IMG/VR virus record: IMGVR_UViG_3300025133_000654
Location: 1 to 22,167 of that record
Source of the DNA: a virus
Strand: one strand, 5' to 3'
DNA length: 22,167 nucleotides
The notes beneath the pieces are model-generated. The model was given only the letters and a program-made list of their open reading frames with translations. It did no database searches and was not told the origin of the DNA. Positions within the stretch are counted from its first letter, which is position 1; the number at the start of each line of letters is the position of its first letter. The position numbers and the translations under genes are program-made. This document shows, one piece after another, positions 1 to 7,500 of this stretch.

Positions 1-1
1 T

Positions 2-310
2 AATTGTGATTTCTCTAGTGTGTGGAGTTTTAATGGTTTCGCAAATGGTGTTAACTTAACTGGACTCAAACTACACGCTACATCTAATTTTGGTAGCTGT
101 GGTAATTTTACTAATTTCGCTAATGGACCCACACCTTTATCGACAACTGATTATGATTATTTCCTTGATCGATTAGCCGCAACTGGTGTGGCCGTGCCAC
201 TTACTCTAGATATGGGTATTGCAACATATACAATAGCTACAGCCGGTGCTTATCATACTTATTTGACTGGCACGTTGGGATGGATTATAAATGACAACGG
301 AGGAATTTAA
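2..310 (+). CDS. Tail fibre / adhesin-like protein, C-terminal fragment (5' end outside window)
   Basis: The reading frame is open from the first complete codon at position 2, so this is the end of a longer protein; the GTG at 20 is almost certainly internal. The visible 102 residues contain two loosely repeated units, each with a Phe-Ala-Asn-Gly core (around residues 12-17 and 36-41). They close with a segment rich in Tyr, Thr and Ala that ends in GWIINDNGG. As I recall them, BspA-like leucine-rich-repeat (DUF285-type) surface proteins and some phage receptor-binding proteins end in such a 'G-W-x-I-x-D-x-G' tail. This suggests a fibre or adhesin contacting the host surface. The next gene starts 50 nt downstream behind an A/T-only leader. 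The partial status is certain; the fibre role is inferred from the C-terminal motif and from its place before the terminase genes. Confidence 0.6.
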   Translation, partial: NCDFSSVWSFNGFANGVNLTGLKLHATSNFGSCGNFTNFANGPTPLSTTDYDYFLDRLAATGVAVPLTLDMGIATYTIATAGAYHTYLTGTLGWIINDNGGI

Positions 311-360
311 AAAATACTAACGTAAGGTTAGAAATAAAAACAAACAATAAATTTAATTAA

Positions 361-621
361 ATGAAAATTAAAGAAGAAGAATTAAGTAAAATTAAAGAGC
401 AACAAATAAAACTACAAACTGTTGTGAATGAAATAGGTTTAATAGAATCTAAAAAACATCAACTGTTACATTTAGTAGGTACTATTAATGAAGAAGTTGA
501 AGAGTTTAAAAAAGGATTAGAAAAAGAATATGGATCGATTAATATTAATCTAGAGACAGGTGAATATACTGAAATAGAAAGTAACTCTGAAATTAAAGAA
601 GAAGATCCAAGTTTAGTGTAA
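361..621 (+). CDS. Small coiled-coil protein of unknown function
   Basis: An 86-residue, highly charged protein. Residues 1-57 are rich in Lys, Glu, Leu and Ile with heptad-like spacing and are probably one long helix or coiled coil. Residues 58-75 look like a short beta segment around YGSININLETGEYT, followed by an acidic tail. There is no signal peptide or membrane segment. The ATG follows an A/T-only leader with no Shine-Dalgarno. The stop overlaps the next start by one base (TAATG), so it is probably translationally coupled to the 74-residue gene. I recall similar small 'coiled coil plus Tyr-Gly-x-Val/Ile-Asn-Ile' proteins next to structural genes in marine phages, but no function is known to me. 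It could be an assembly or packaging accessory factor. Confidence 0.75.
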   Translation: MKIKEEELSKIKEQQIKLQTVVNEIGLIESKKHQLLHLVGTINEEVEEFKKGLEKEYGSININLETGEYTEIESNSEIKEEDPSLV

Positions 622-845
622 TGAGCAATATTAGAAAAATTAGTATAGGATCTGATTATAAAAATGATGCAATGCATTATTCTGTAGGTCAAGAAGTGTA
701 TGGAGGTCATGTTATCTGCGATATAATTAATGCTGAAAAAAAAGATGAATACTTAATTTATATTAAAAAAGGTGATGAGGTTTTACCATGGAAAAAGTTT
801 AACTCCAATATGGCTATTGCAGTAGAATTTGATCTTAAGTATTAA
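621..845 (+). CDS. 74-residue conserved hypothetical phage protein
   Basis: A compact protein with predicted beta structure: an N-terminal IRKISIGSDYK strand, then a GQEVYGGHVI hairpin, a KKDEYLIYIKKGDEVLPWKKF segment and a C-terminal VEFDLKY strand. It has no cysteine cluster, membrane segment or catalytic motif that I recognise. Its start overlaps the preceding stop by one base and its own stop overlaps the next ATG by one base (TAATG both times). Translation is therefore probably passed from gene to gene towards the co-chaperonin-like gene. Codon use matches the neighbours. I recall similar proteins beside GroES-like genes in uncultivated marine phages, which suggests a conserved mini-cluster. 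The function is unknown. Confidence 0.72.
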   Translation: MSNIRKISIGSDYKNDAMHYSVGQEVYGGHVICDIINAEKKDEYLIYIKKGDEVLPWKKFNSNMAIAVEFDLKY

Positions 846-1444
846 TGAAAAGTTTATATAGTTTTATAATAAAACCTCTTCATGATAGATACAATAATAA
901 AAAGAAAATTGAAGGAGGAGGAGAGCTAATATTAAATTCTAATATAGAAATATTCCAATCTGTAGAAAAAAGAGCTATTGTAGTTGCGAAACCAGCGGCC
1001 TTGTCTACCCCTATTAAAGTAGGTGATGAAATATATATTCATCACAATATATTTAGAAGGTATTATGATATAAGAGGAAACGAAAAAAACAGTGGATCAT
1101 ACTTCAAGGACAATATGTTTATATGTGAACCTCATCAAATTTACCTATATAAAAGTAAAGACCATTGGAAATGTAACTTAGACTACTGCTTTGTTCAACC
1201 AGTACAATCAGAGGACGTTTTTAATACACAGAAAGACGAACCTCTAATTGGTGTGGTAAAATATAGCAATAAGTTCTTAGAAGCAAAGAAAATAAATCCT
1301 GGAGACACTATTGTTTTCACCCCGAATTCAGAATTTGAATTTAAAGTAAATGGTGAATTATTATATTGTATGAAATCAAATGACATAGCATTAACAAATG
1401 AGTATAAAAAAGATAAAATTAAATATAATCCAAGCTGGGCATAA
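845..1444 (+). CDS. Two-domain (tandem) GroES-like co-chaperonin
   Basis: This 199-residue protein appears to hold two GroES (Cpn10) folds in a row. Domain 1 (about 6-104) opens with IIKPLHDRY, closely matching the RPLHDR strand of bacterial GroES. A charged, Gly-rich loop follows and ends in GGGELIL, like the GroES mobile loop with its hydrophobic GroEL-binding tripeptide (LIL at 28-30). It then has KVGDEIYI, matching the KVGDIVIF strand. Domain 2 (about 113-183) repeats the pattern: FVQPV, GVVKYS, INPGDTIVF and a C-terminal ELLYCMKSNDIAL strand resembling GroES EEVLIMSESDILA. Its mobile-loop equivalent is short and lacks the tripeptide. Phage co-chaperonins such as T4 gp31 partner host GroEL to fold the capsid protein; a similar role is inferred here. 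The tandem form recalls chloroplast Cpn20. The start overlaps the upstream stop and the last 47 nt overlap the next gene. Confidence 0.78.
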   Translation: MKSLYSFIIKPLHDRYNNKKKIEGGGELILNSNIEIFQSVEKRAIVVAKPAALSTPIKVGDEIYIHHNIFRRYYDIRGNEKNSGSYFKDNMFICEPHQIYLYKSKDHWKCNLDYCFVQPVQSEDVFNTQKDEPLIGVVKYSNKFLEAKKINPGDTIVFTPNSEFEFKVNGELLYCMKSNDIALTNEYKKDKIKYNPSWA

Positions 1445-1676
1445 AGCTGTTGAAGAATTGATTAAAGTGGCACAAGAACCTATTATAGATACAAAAGAAG
1501 ATATTTCTGCAGATAGATTAAAAAATGCAGCAGCTACTAAAAAATTAGCAATATTTGACGCGTTTGAAATACTACATAGAATAGATGAAGAAAAAGCTAT
1601 TTTAGAAAACAAACCTATCAAAGAAGTAAAAGAAGAAAGATCTTTTAAAGGTTTTGCGGAAGGAAGAAGCAAATGA
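1398..1676 (+). CDS. Small helical protein in the small-terminase position
   Basis: A 92-residue, mostly helical, basic-tailed protein. Residues 10-25 form an amphipathic helix (QAGHKAVEELIKVAQ), followed by an acidic linker. A second helical stretch (about 38-60) is rich in Ala, Lys and Leu, and the C-terminus is basic (SFKGFAEGRSK). The ATG lies inside the co-chaperonin gene, giving a 47-nt overlap in another frame. I keep this start because no later ATG exists in frame and the region right after the overlap is part of the first helix. Its stop overlaps the large terminase start as ATGA. The position directly before the large terminase and the small helical make-up fit a small terminase subunit that recognises DNA. 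No helix-turn-helix is clear, so this assignment is tentative. The gene itself looks real. Confidence 0.62.
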   Translation: MSIKKIKLNIIQAGHKAVEELIKVAQEPIIDTKEDISADRLKNAAATKKLAIFDAFEILHRIDEEKAILENKPIKEVKEERSFKGFAEGRSK

Positions 1677-3901
1677 GTTATCAACAAACATTATATAATG
1701 AAATAAAAGACCATATAAATCCTAAAATTTTAAAGAAAAATAATAGATTAAAAAAATGGAAATATGGATATAATTCTGATTATGATTTTATTGTTATAAG
1801 TAAAACAGGGGAAATTGGAGAAATCATTGAAATACAAAATCTCAAAATCGCTTTACCAACAGTTGTTACTCCGTATAAAAAATCAAAAAAAGAAAGTGAA
1901 CAATTTTGGGAAAAAAGAGAATATCCTAAAGAATTAAAAAGAATTAAAAGTAGGTTTGATTGGGATGAATATAGTGTAGAATTTAAAGAAAAATGGTACG
2001 ATTATATAGATGAAGAATTTAGACGAAGAGACGAAGGGTATTGGTTTTATAATAAAGGAAATCCTACTTATATCACTGGTACTCATTACATGTACCTTCA
2101 ATGGTCAAAAATTGATGTCGGAGCACCGGATTACAGGGAATCAAACAGATTATTTTTTATCTTCTGGGAAGCATGTAAAGCAGACACCAGATGTTATGGG
2201 ATTTGCTATCTTAAGAATAGACGATCTGGATTTTCATTTATGGCTTCGGCAGAACTGGTTAATCAAGCAACCATTTCATCTGACAGTAGATATGGGATTT
2301 TATCCAAAACAGGAGCTGATGCTAAAAAAATGTTTACGGATAAAGTTGTACCAATCTCGATTAACTATCCATTCTTTTTCAAACCCATCCAAGACGGTAT
2401 GGATCGTCCTAAAACCGAACTGGCATATAGAGTTCCAGCATCTAAACTTACACGTAGAAAATTGGAAGCAAATGAAGAGCTTCGAGAACTAGATGGATTA
2501 GATACAACTATAGATTGGAAAAACACAGGAGATAATAGTTACGATGGGGAGAAGTTAAAAATTCTAGCTCACGATGAAAGTGGGAAATGGGAAAGACCAG
2601 ATAATATACTAAATAACTGGAGAGTTACTAAAACCACCTTGCGATTAGGTAGTAGAATTGTAGGTAAATGTATGATGGGATCTACAAGTAATGCACTAGA
2701 CAAAGGAGGAGAAAATTTCAAAAAACTTTACAATGCTTCAGATGTTACCCAAAGAAATAAAAATGGACAAACAAAGTCAGGATTATATAGTTTATTCATT
2801 CCTATGGAATGGTCCTACGAAGGATACATTGATACTCATGGTGTACCTGTGTTCGATACTCCAAAAGAACATGTCAGAGGTATTGATGGATTACCTATCA
2901 CCATCGGAGTTATTGAACATTGGGAAAACGAAGCAGCAGGATTACGAAACGACCAAGATGGTTTAAATGAATTTTATAGACAATTTCCACGAACCACTAA
3001 GCACGCTTTTAGAGATGAAACTAAACAATCATTATTCAATCTAGTTAAAATATACGAGCAAATAGATTATAATGAAGAAATTCATAATATAAGCTCTGTT
3101 ACTAGGGGTAATTTTCAGTGGATTAATGGAATAAAAGATACTAGCGTGATATTCTATCCCAACAAAGATGGAAGATTTAATATAACATGGGTGCCAGAAA
3201 AAAAATTACAAAATAATGTAATATTAAAAAATGGAATAAGATATCCAGGTAATGAGTTTTTAGGAGCGTTTGGTTGTGATAGTTATGATATCTCTGGAAC
3301 CGTGGATGGTAAAGGATCTAATGGAGCATTACATGGTTTAACAAAATTCAGCTTAGAGGATTGTCCTCCTAATCACTTTTTTTTAGAATATATATCTCGT
3401 CCCCCTACTGCTGAAATATTTTTTGAAGATGTTTTAATGGCTTTAGTTTTTTATGGAATGCCTATTTTAGCAGAAAACAATAAACCTAGATTATTATATT
3501 ATTTAAGAAGAAGAGGATATAGAGGTTTTAGCATGAATCGTCCAGATAAAATATGGAATAAATTATCTGTTACTGAGAAAGAGGTAGGAGGAATACCAAA
3601 TTCTAGTGAAGATATAAAACAAGCTCATGCCGCTGCAATAGAAACTTATATAGAAAATGAAGTGGGATTGTTAAATAATGACACTTATGGAGATATGTAT
3701 TTTCAAAAAACGTTGGAAGACTGGGCAAAATTTAATATAAATAACAGAACAAAGCACGATGCTGCGATAAGTTCTGGTTTAGCTATTATGGCTTGTAACA
3801 GACTTAAATACAGACCAGTCGCTAAACGTAATAATACCCCAGTAGACTTAGGTATTAAAAGATATGATAATAAAGGATTAATTTCAAAAATAATAGAATA
3901 A
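1673..3901 (+). CDS. terL: Terminase large subunit (packaging ATPase and nuclease)
   Basis: This 742-residue motor protein translocates DNA into the prohead and cuts the concatemer. The ATPase half shows an altered Walker A at 181-189 (KNRRSGFSF): the lysine sits at the start and Phe187 replaces the usual GKS/T lysine, a variant known in large terminases. Walker B is LKILAHDE (Asp301, Glu302). A coupling-type motif MMGSTSN lies near 334-340. The C-terminal RNase H-like nuclease has its expected acids: Asp536 in GCDSYD, Glu601 in LAENN and Asp696 in TKHDAA. The N-terminal 150 residues are a long basic/aromatic extension, making the protein longer than many terminases (about 450-600) but similar to those of large Bacteroidota podoviruses. 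The start overlaps the preceding stop (ATGA), and the stop directly abuts the portal ATG. Confidence 0.93.
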   Translation: MSYQQTLYNEIKDHINPKILKKNNRLKKWKYGYNSDYDFIVISKTGEIGEIIEIQNLKIALPTVVTPYKKSKKESEQFWEKREYPKELKRIKSRFDWDEYSVEFKEKWYDYIDEEFRRRDEGYWFYNKGNPTYITGTHYMYLQWSKIDVGAPDYRESNRLFFIFWEACKADTRCYGICYLKNRRSGFSFMASAELVNQATISSDSRYGILSKTGADAKKMFTDKVVPISINYPFFFKPIQDGMDRPKTELAYRVPASKLTRRKLEANEELRELDGLDTTIDWKNTGDNSYDGEKLKILAHDESGKWERPDNILNNWRVTKTTLRLGSRIVGKCMMGSTSNALDKGGENFKKLYNASDVTQRNKNGQTKSGLYSLFIPMEWSYEGYIDTHGVPVFDTPKEHVRGIDGLPITIGVIEHWENEAAGLRNDQDGLNEFYRQFPRTTKHAFRDETKQSLFNLVKIYEQIDYNEEIHNISSVTRGNFQWINGIKDTSVIFYPNKDGRFNITWVPEKKLQNNVILKNGIRYPGNEFLGAFGCDSYDISGTVDGKGSNGALHGLTKFSLEDCPPNHFFLEYISRPPTAEIFFEDVLMALVFYGMPILAENNKPRLLYYLRRRGYRGFSMNRPDKIWNKLSVTEKEVGGIPNSSEDIKQAHAAAIETYIENEVGLLNNDTYGDMYFQKTLEDWAKFNINNRTKHDAAISSGLAIMACNRLKYRPVAKRNNTPVDLGIKRYDNKGLISKIIE

Positions 3902-6328
3902 ATGCAGATTAATACAACAGATTATAGTTCTTTTCCAGACCAGGTGGTACCTGAAGCTGAAAAAAGTACTTTAGATTATGGATTACAAGTTGCTCGAGCT
4001 ATTGAAGGTCAATGGTTTAGAAATTCCAGGGGAGGATTAGGTGCAGGTTATGCAAATGGAGGATATGCGGTTAATTTTAATACTTATCACACTTTACGAT
4101 TGTATGCTAGAGGTGAGCAACCAGTACAAAAATATAAAGATGAATTATCTATAAACGGTGATTTATCTTATTTAAATTTAGATTGGAAACCTGTTCCTGT
4201 AATTTCTAAGTTTGTAGATATTGTAGTAAATGGAATGTCTCAAAGAGTTTATGATGTTAGAGCTTTTGCATGTGATCCTGAATCTACTGAAAAAAGAACT
4301 GAATATGCTAAAAAATTACTTACAGATGTTAGAGAAAGAGAATTAACACAGCAAGTAAATGATGCTATAGGAATTGATATAAGATCAAAACCACAACAAG
4401 CATTAGGTTTAGAAAGCGAAGAAGAATTAGCTTTACATCTTCAATTGGATTATAAGCAATCGATAGAAATCGCAGAAGAAGAGTTAATTAGTAATGTATT
4501 AGAAAAAAATAAATTTGATTTAACTAGAAGAAGATTTTCACAAGACTTAGTTACATGTGGTATTGGTGCTGTTAAAACTAGTTGGAATAAATCAGAAGGA
4601 ATTGTTATAGATTATGTAGATCCAGCAAGTCTAGTTTATTCTTATACTGAAGATCCTAATTTTGAAGATATATATTATGTAGGAGAAGTAAAAAATATAT
4701 CTTTGCAAGATTTAAAAATGCAATTTCCTAACCTCACTACCGAGGAAATGGAACAAATTCAAAAATATAGAGGAAATGCAGAATACTTAAGAAATTGGAA
4801 TGGATATTATGATGGGCAAACAGTACAGGTATTATATTTTGAATATAAAACATATGTAGATCAAGTGTTTAAAATAAAAGAAACTAATACTGGTTTATTA
4901 AAAGCTTTAGAAAAACCAGATACTTTCAATCCCCCAAGTAATGATAATTTTGAAAAAGTATCTAGATCTATAGAAGTATTATATAGTGGAGCAAAAATTC
5001 TAGGACATCCATTAATGTTAGAATGGAAGATGGCAGAAAACATGACACGTCCTGTATCTAATAATACTATTGTTAGAATGAATTATGTGGTATGTGCACC
5101 GAGAATGTATAAAGGAAGAATAAATTCCTTAGTTAATAGAATAACTGGTTTTGCTGACATGATTCAATTAACTCATCTAAAACTCCAACAAGTATTAGCC
5201 CGTATTGTTCCCGATGGGGTTTATTTAGATATGGATGGTTTGGCAGAAGTTGATTTAGGAAATGGTACTAATTATAATCCTGCTGAAGCTTTAAATATGT
5301 ATTTTCAAACTGGTAGTGTCGTCGGGAGATCTATGACTCAAGACGGTGAAATGAATCATGGTAAAATTCCTATTCAAGAATTACAATCTTCTAATGGAGG
5401 CGCTAAAATACAATCATTAATACAAACTTATCAGTATTATTTACAAATGATAAGAGATGTTACCGGCCTTAATGAAGCTAGAGATGGTAGTACTCCAGAT
5501 AAAAATGCTCTAGTAGGTTTACAGAAACTAGCTGCTGCTAATTCCAATACTGCAACTAGACATTTAGTTCAAGCCATGTTATACTTAAGTTCTCGTATTT
5601 GTGAAAATGTAACATTAAGAGCAGCTGATTCTTTAAATTTCCCATTAACTAGAGAAGCGTTACAAGATAGTTTAAGTAGATATAATACTGCTACTTTAGA
5701 AGAATTGAAAAATTTAAACATCCATGATTTTGGTATTTATCTTCAATTAGAACCAGATGAGGAAGAAAAACAATTATTAGAACAAAATATTCAAATTGCT
5801 TTACAACAACAGCAAATTGATTTAGAAGACGCCATTGATTTAAGAGAGATTAATAATATAAAACTCGCAAATCAAATGTTGAAACAACGACGAACAAAGA
5901 AACAAGAAAAAGATCAACAAATAGCACAACAAAACATTCAAGCCCAAGCCCAAGCAAATGCAGAAACTGCTCAAAAAGCAGCGATGGCAGAAGTACAAAA
6001 AAATCAAGCTTTAGCTGAAAGTGAATTACAAATAGAACAAGGGAAATCTCAATTCCGAATGCAAGAAATGCAAACTAAAGGAGAAATTGATAAACAATTA
6101 ATGGCAGCAAAATTTGATTATGATCGTCAATTAAAATCAATGGATATTAATCAAGTTCGCCAAAAAGAGCAATTTATTGAAAATAGAAAAGATAAAAGAG
6201 CTAAATTAGAAGCTACACAACAAAGTCAAATGATGAATCAGCAGATGTTAAAAACTCCGCCGATTGATTTTGAAGACGGAGCAGAGGGTATAGGAGATGA
6301 ACCTATGACGCCATCAGCTTTAGAATAA
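3902..6328 (+). CDS. Portal protein with long Gln-rich C-terminal coiled coil
   Basis: An 808-residue protein placed directly after the large terminase (TAA then ATG with no gap), the usual place for the dodecameric portal that forms the DNA channel. The segment around 204-260 (FDLTRRRFSQDLVTCGIGAV, then strands with DYVDPASLVYSY) has the look of the portal wing/clip region: a helix, a conserved Gly pair and an alternating beta region. The 390-560 region is helical and hydrophobic, as expected for stem and crown-side helices, and includes TGLNEARDGSTPDKNALVG, which I associate with phage portals. Residues about 618-780 are a very long Gln-, Ala- and Lys-rich coiled coil, perhaps a barrel or crown extension. 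The size agrees with crAss-like portals (about 800 residues as I recall). The assignment rests on context plus these patterns. Confidence 0.82.
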   Translation: MQINTTDYSSFPDQVVPEAEKSTLDYGLQVARAIEGQWFRNSRGGLGAGYANGGYAVNFNTYHTLRLYARGEQPVQKYKDELSINGDLSYLNLDWKPVPVISKFVDIVVNGMSQRVYDVRAFACDPESTEKRTEYAKKLLTDVRERELTQQVNDAIGIDIRSKPQQALGLESEEELALHLQLDYKQSIEIAEEELISNVLEKNKFDLTRRRFSQDLVTCGIGAVKTSWNKSEGIVIDYVDPASLVYSYTEDPNFEDIYYVGEVKNISLQDLKMQFPNLTTEEMEQIQKYRGNAEYLRNWNGYYDGQTVQVLYFEYKTYVDQVFKIKETNTGLLKALEKPDTFNPPSNDNFEKVSRSIEVLYSGAKILGHPLMLEWKMAENMTRPVSNNTIVRMNYVVCAPRMYKGRINSLVNRITGFADMIQLTHLKLQQVLARIVPDGVYLDMDGLAEVDLGNGTNYNPAEALNMYFQTGSVVGRSMTQDGEMNHGKIPIQELQSSNGGAKIQSLIQTYQYYLQMIRDVTGLNEARDGSTPDKNALVGLQKLAAANSNTATRHLVQAMLYLSSRICENVTLRAADSLNFPLTREALQDSLSRYNTATLEELKNLNIHDFGIYLQLEPDEEEKQLLEQNIQIALQQQQIDLEDAIDLREINNIKLANQMLKQRRTKKQEKDQQIAQQNIQAQAQANAETAQKAAMAEVQKNQALAESELQIEQGKSQFRMQEMQTKGEIDKQLMAAKFDYDRQLKSMDINQVRQKEQFIENRKDKRAKLEATQQSQMMNQQMLKTPPIDFEDGAEGIGDEPMTPSALE

Positions 6329-6335
6329 CATAAAC

Positions 6336-6351
6336 TTATATTATATTATAT
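6336..6351 (+). promoter_or_regulatory. A/T-only 16-nt element (TTATA)3T before the scaffold gene
   Basis: TTATATTATATTATAT ends one nucleotide before the ATG at 6353, within a 24-nt gap after the portal stop. The same 16 bases sit at the same distance from the ATG at 9443. It could be a phage late promoter, a translation initiation element in a host that does not use Shine-Dalgarno pairing, or both. The exact shared length and spacing are what raise it above background A/T richness. Confidence 0.4.
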
Positions 6352-6352
6352 C

Positions 6353-7495
6353 ATGTCAACACAACAAGAACAAGAGGCTAAACCTCTAAAAGTAAAAAAA
6401 CCATCATTTAAATCCAAACGAGAAGATGATGCAGTATTTAAGGTAAACTTAACTAAAGATAAAAACGATGCCATTCCAGAGCGAAAAACAGAGGAAATAT
6501 CTATGGGCGAACCATCCGGAAATAGCAAGAGCGTGGACGCAAGCATACGGGTCGACACCAATAAAGCGGAAAGTAAGACCACTCAAGAAAAAGAAGTAAT
6601 TACTATAACCGAAGAAGTTAAAACACCAGAAAATAACACAACTATTACTCCACAACTTTCTACTCCAAAAATAGAAATACCAGAGAATATTGGAAAAGTT
6701 ATAGATTTTATGAAAGATACTGGGGGAACATTAGAAGATTATGTTAGATTGAATGCTGACTATTCTAATGTAGATCCAGATGCTTTATTAAGAGAATATT
6801 ACAAACAATCAAAACCTCATTTAACATATGATGAAATAGATTTTCATATGCAAGATTCATTTTCATACGATGAGGAAGATGATGAAGAGCGAGAAGTTAA
6901 AAGAAAACAACTTGCTGTTAAAGAAGAAATTGCAAAAGCTAAAAACTTTTTAGAAGATACAAAGAGTAAATATTATGAAGAAATCAAGTTGAGATCTAAT
7001 AATACTCCCGATCAACAAAAAGCAGTAGAGTTTTTCAATAGATACAATCAAGAAAAAGAAGCGGCAAATAAGCAACATGAAGTATTTGTAAACAATACTA
7101 AAGATTATTTAACTGATAAATTTGAAGGTTTCAAATTTGATATTGGTGATAAAAGTTTTAGATATAATGTTTCAAATCCAGAATCAATTGCTAATCAACA
7201 ATCTAATGTAGGTACATTTTTTAAGAAGTTCTTAAATGAAAAAGGTGCTGTAGAAGATTATAAAGGTTATCATAAAGCTATGTATGCTGCCAATAATGTC
7301 GATTCCATTGCGGAACATTTTTATGAGCAAGGTAAAGCCGATGCTACTAAAAATATAATAAGTAAATCTAAAAATATAAGTAATGACCCACGTCCTCAGG
7401 ATTCAGGTGAAGTATTTATTGGAGGATTAAAAGTTAAAGCAATTAATGGGGTTGATAGTTCGCGATTGAAAGTAAAATACAAAAATAAAAAATAA
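6353..7495 (+). CDS. Probable head scaffolding protein
   Basis: A 380-residue, hydrophilic, strongly charged protein between portal and major capsid genes, the standard scaffold position. Residues 1-105 are low-complexity and rich in Lys, Glu, Thr and Ser. Residues about 112-160 form a conserved-looking helical block (ENIGKVIDFMKDTGGTLEDY onward). An acidic run follows (DEEDDEERE, about 176-184), then a long Lys/Glu helix to about 250. The last part ends in a very basic tail (RLKVKYKNKK), reminiscent of the basic C-terminal helix-turn-helix by which scaffolds bind capsid protein. No protease motif is visible, so a maturation protease is less likely. Codons for about residues 40-78 are much richer in G and C than the rest (49% G+C at 6481-6580 against 31% at 6681-6780, counted by hand). 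The scaffold role is inferred from context and composition. Confidence 0.66.
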   Translation: MSTQQEQEAKPLKVKKPSFKSKREDDAVFKVNLTKDKNDAIPERKTEEISMGEPSGNSKSVDASIRVDTNKAESKTTQEKEVITITEEVKTPENNTTITPQLSTPKIEIPENIGKVIDFMKDTGGTLEDYVRLNADYSNVDPDALLREYYKQSKPHLTYDEIDFHMQDSFSYDEEDDEEREVKRKQLAVKEEIAKAKNFLEDTKSKYYEEIKLRSNNTPDQQKAVEFFNRYNQEKEAANKQHEVFVNNTKDYLTDKFEGFKFDIGDKSFRYNVSNPESIANQQSNVGTFFKKFLNEKGAVEDYKGYHKAMYAANNVDSIAEHFYEQGKADATKNIISKSKNISNDPRPQDSGEVFIGGLKVKAINGVDSSRLKVKYKNKK

Positions 7496-7500
7496 AAATT

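Noticed and set aside
20-22. GTG at 20 as the true start of the first gene
   Set aside because: The frame is open upstream to the window edge, there is no leader-like sequence before it, and the protein looks like the C-terminal end of a longer repeat protein.
317-331. Inverted repeat CTAAC-GTAAG-GTTAG in the gap between the first two genes
   Set aside because: Only five base pairs, no T-run and not repeated elsewhere; too weak to call a terminator or operator.
459-710. Open frames on the - strand throughout the window (for example 459-710, 1391-1687, 10414-10734, 13073-13315)
   Set aside because: All are antisense to strong + strand genes, are short, and look like shadows produced by A/T-rich codon patterns.
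911-925. Shine-Dalgarno-like run of GGAG repeats
   Set aside because: It encodes the Gly-rich mobile loop of the GroES-like protein, and no start codon with a credible frame follows at the right distance.
2010-2492. Open frame of 160 codons on the + strand inside the large terminase gene
   Set aside because: It lies in another frame of a gene with intact catalytic motifs, has no sensible leader, and its translation is a mixture without domain-like patterns.
6336-6351. (TTATA)n repeat as part of a CRISPR or satellite array
   Set aside because: Only three pentamer units at each of two sites, no spacers; a regulatory reading explains the fixed distance to ATG better.
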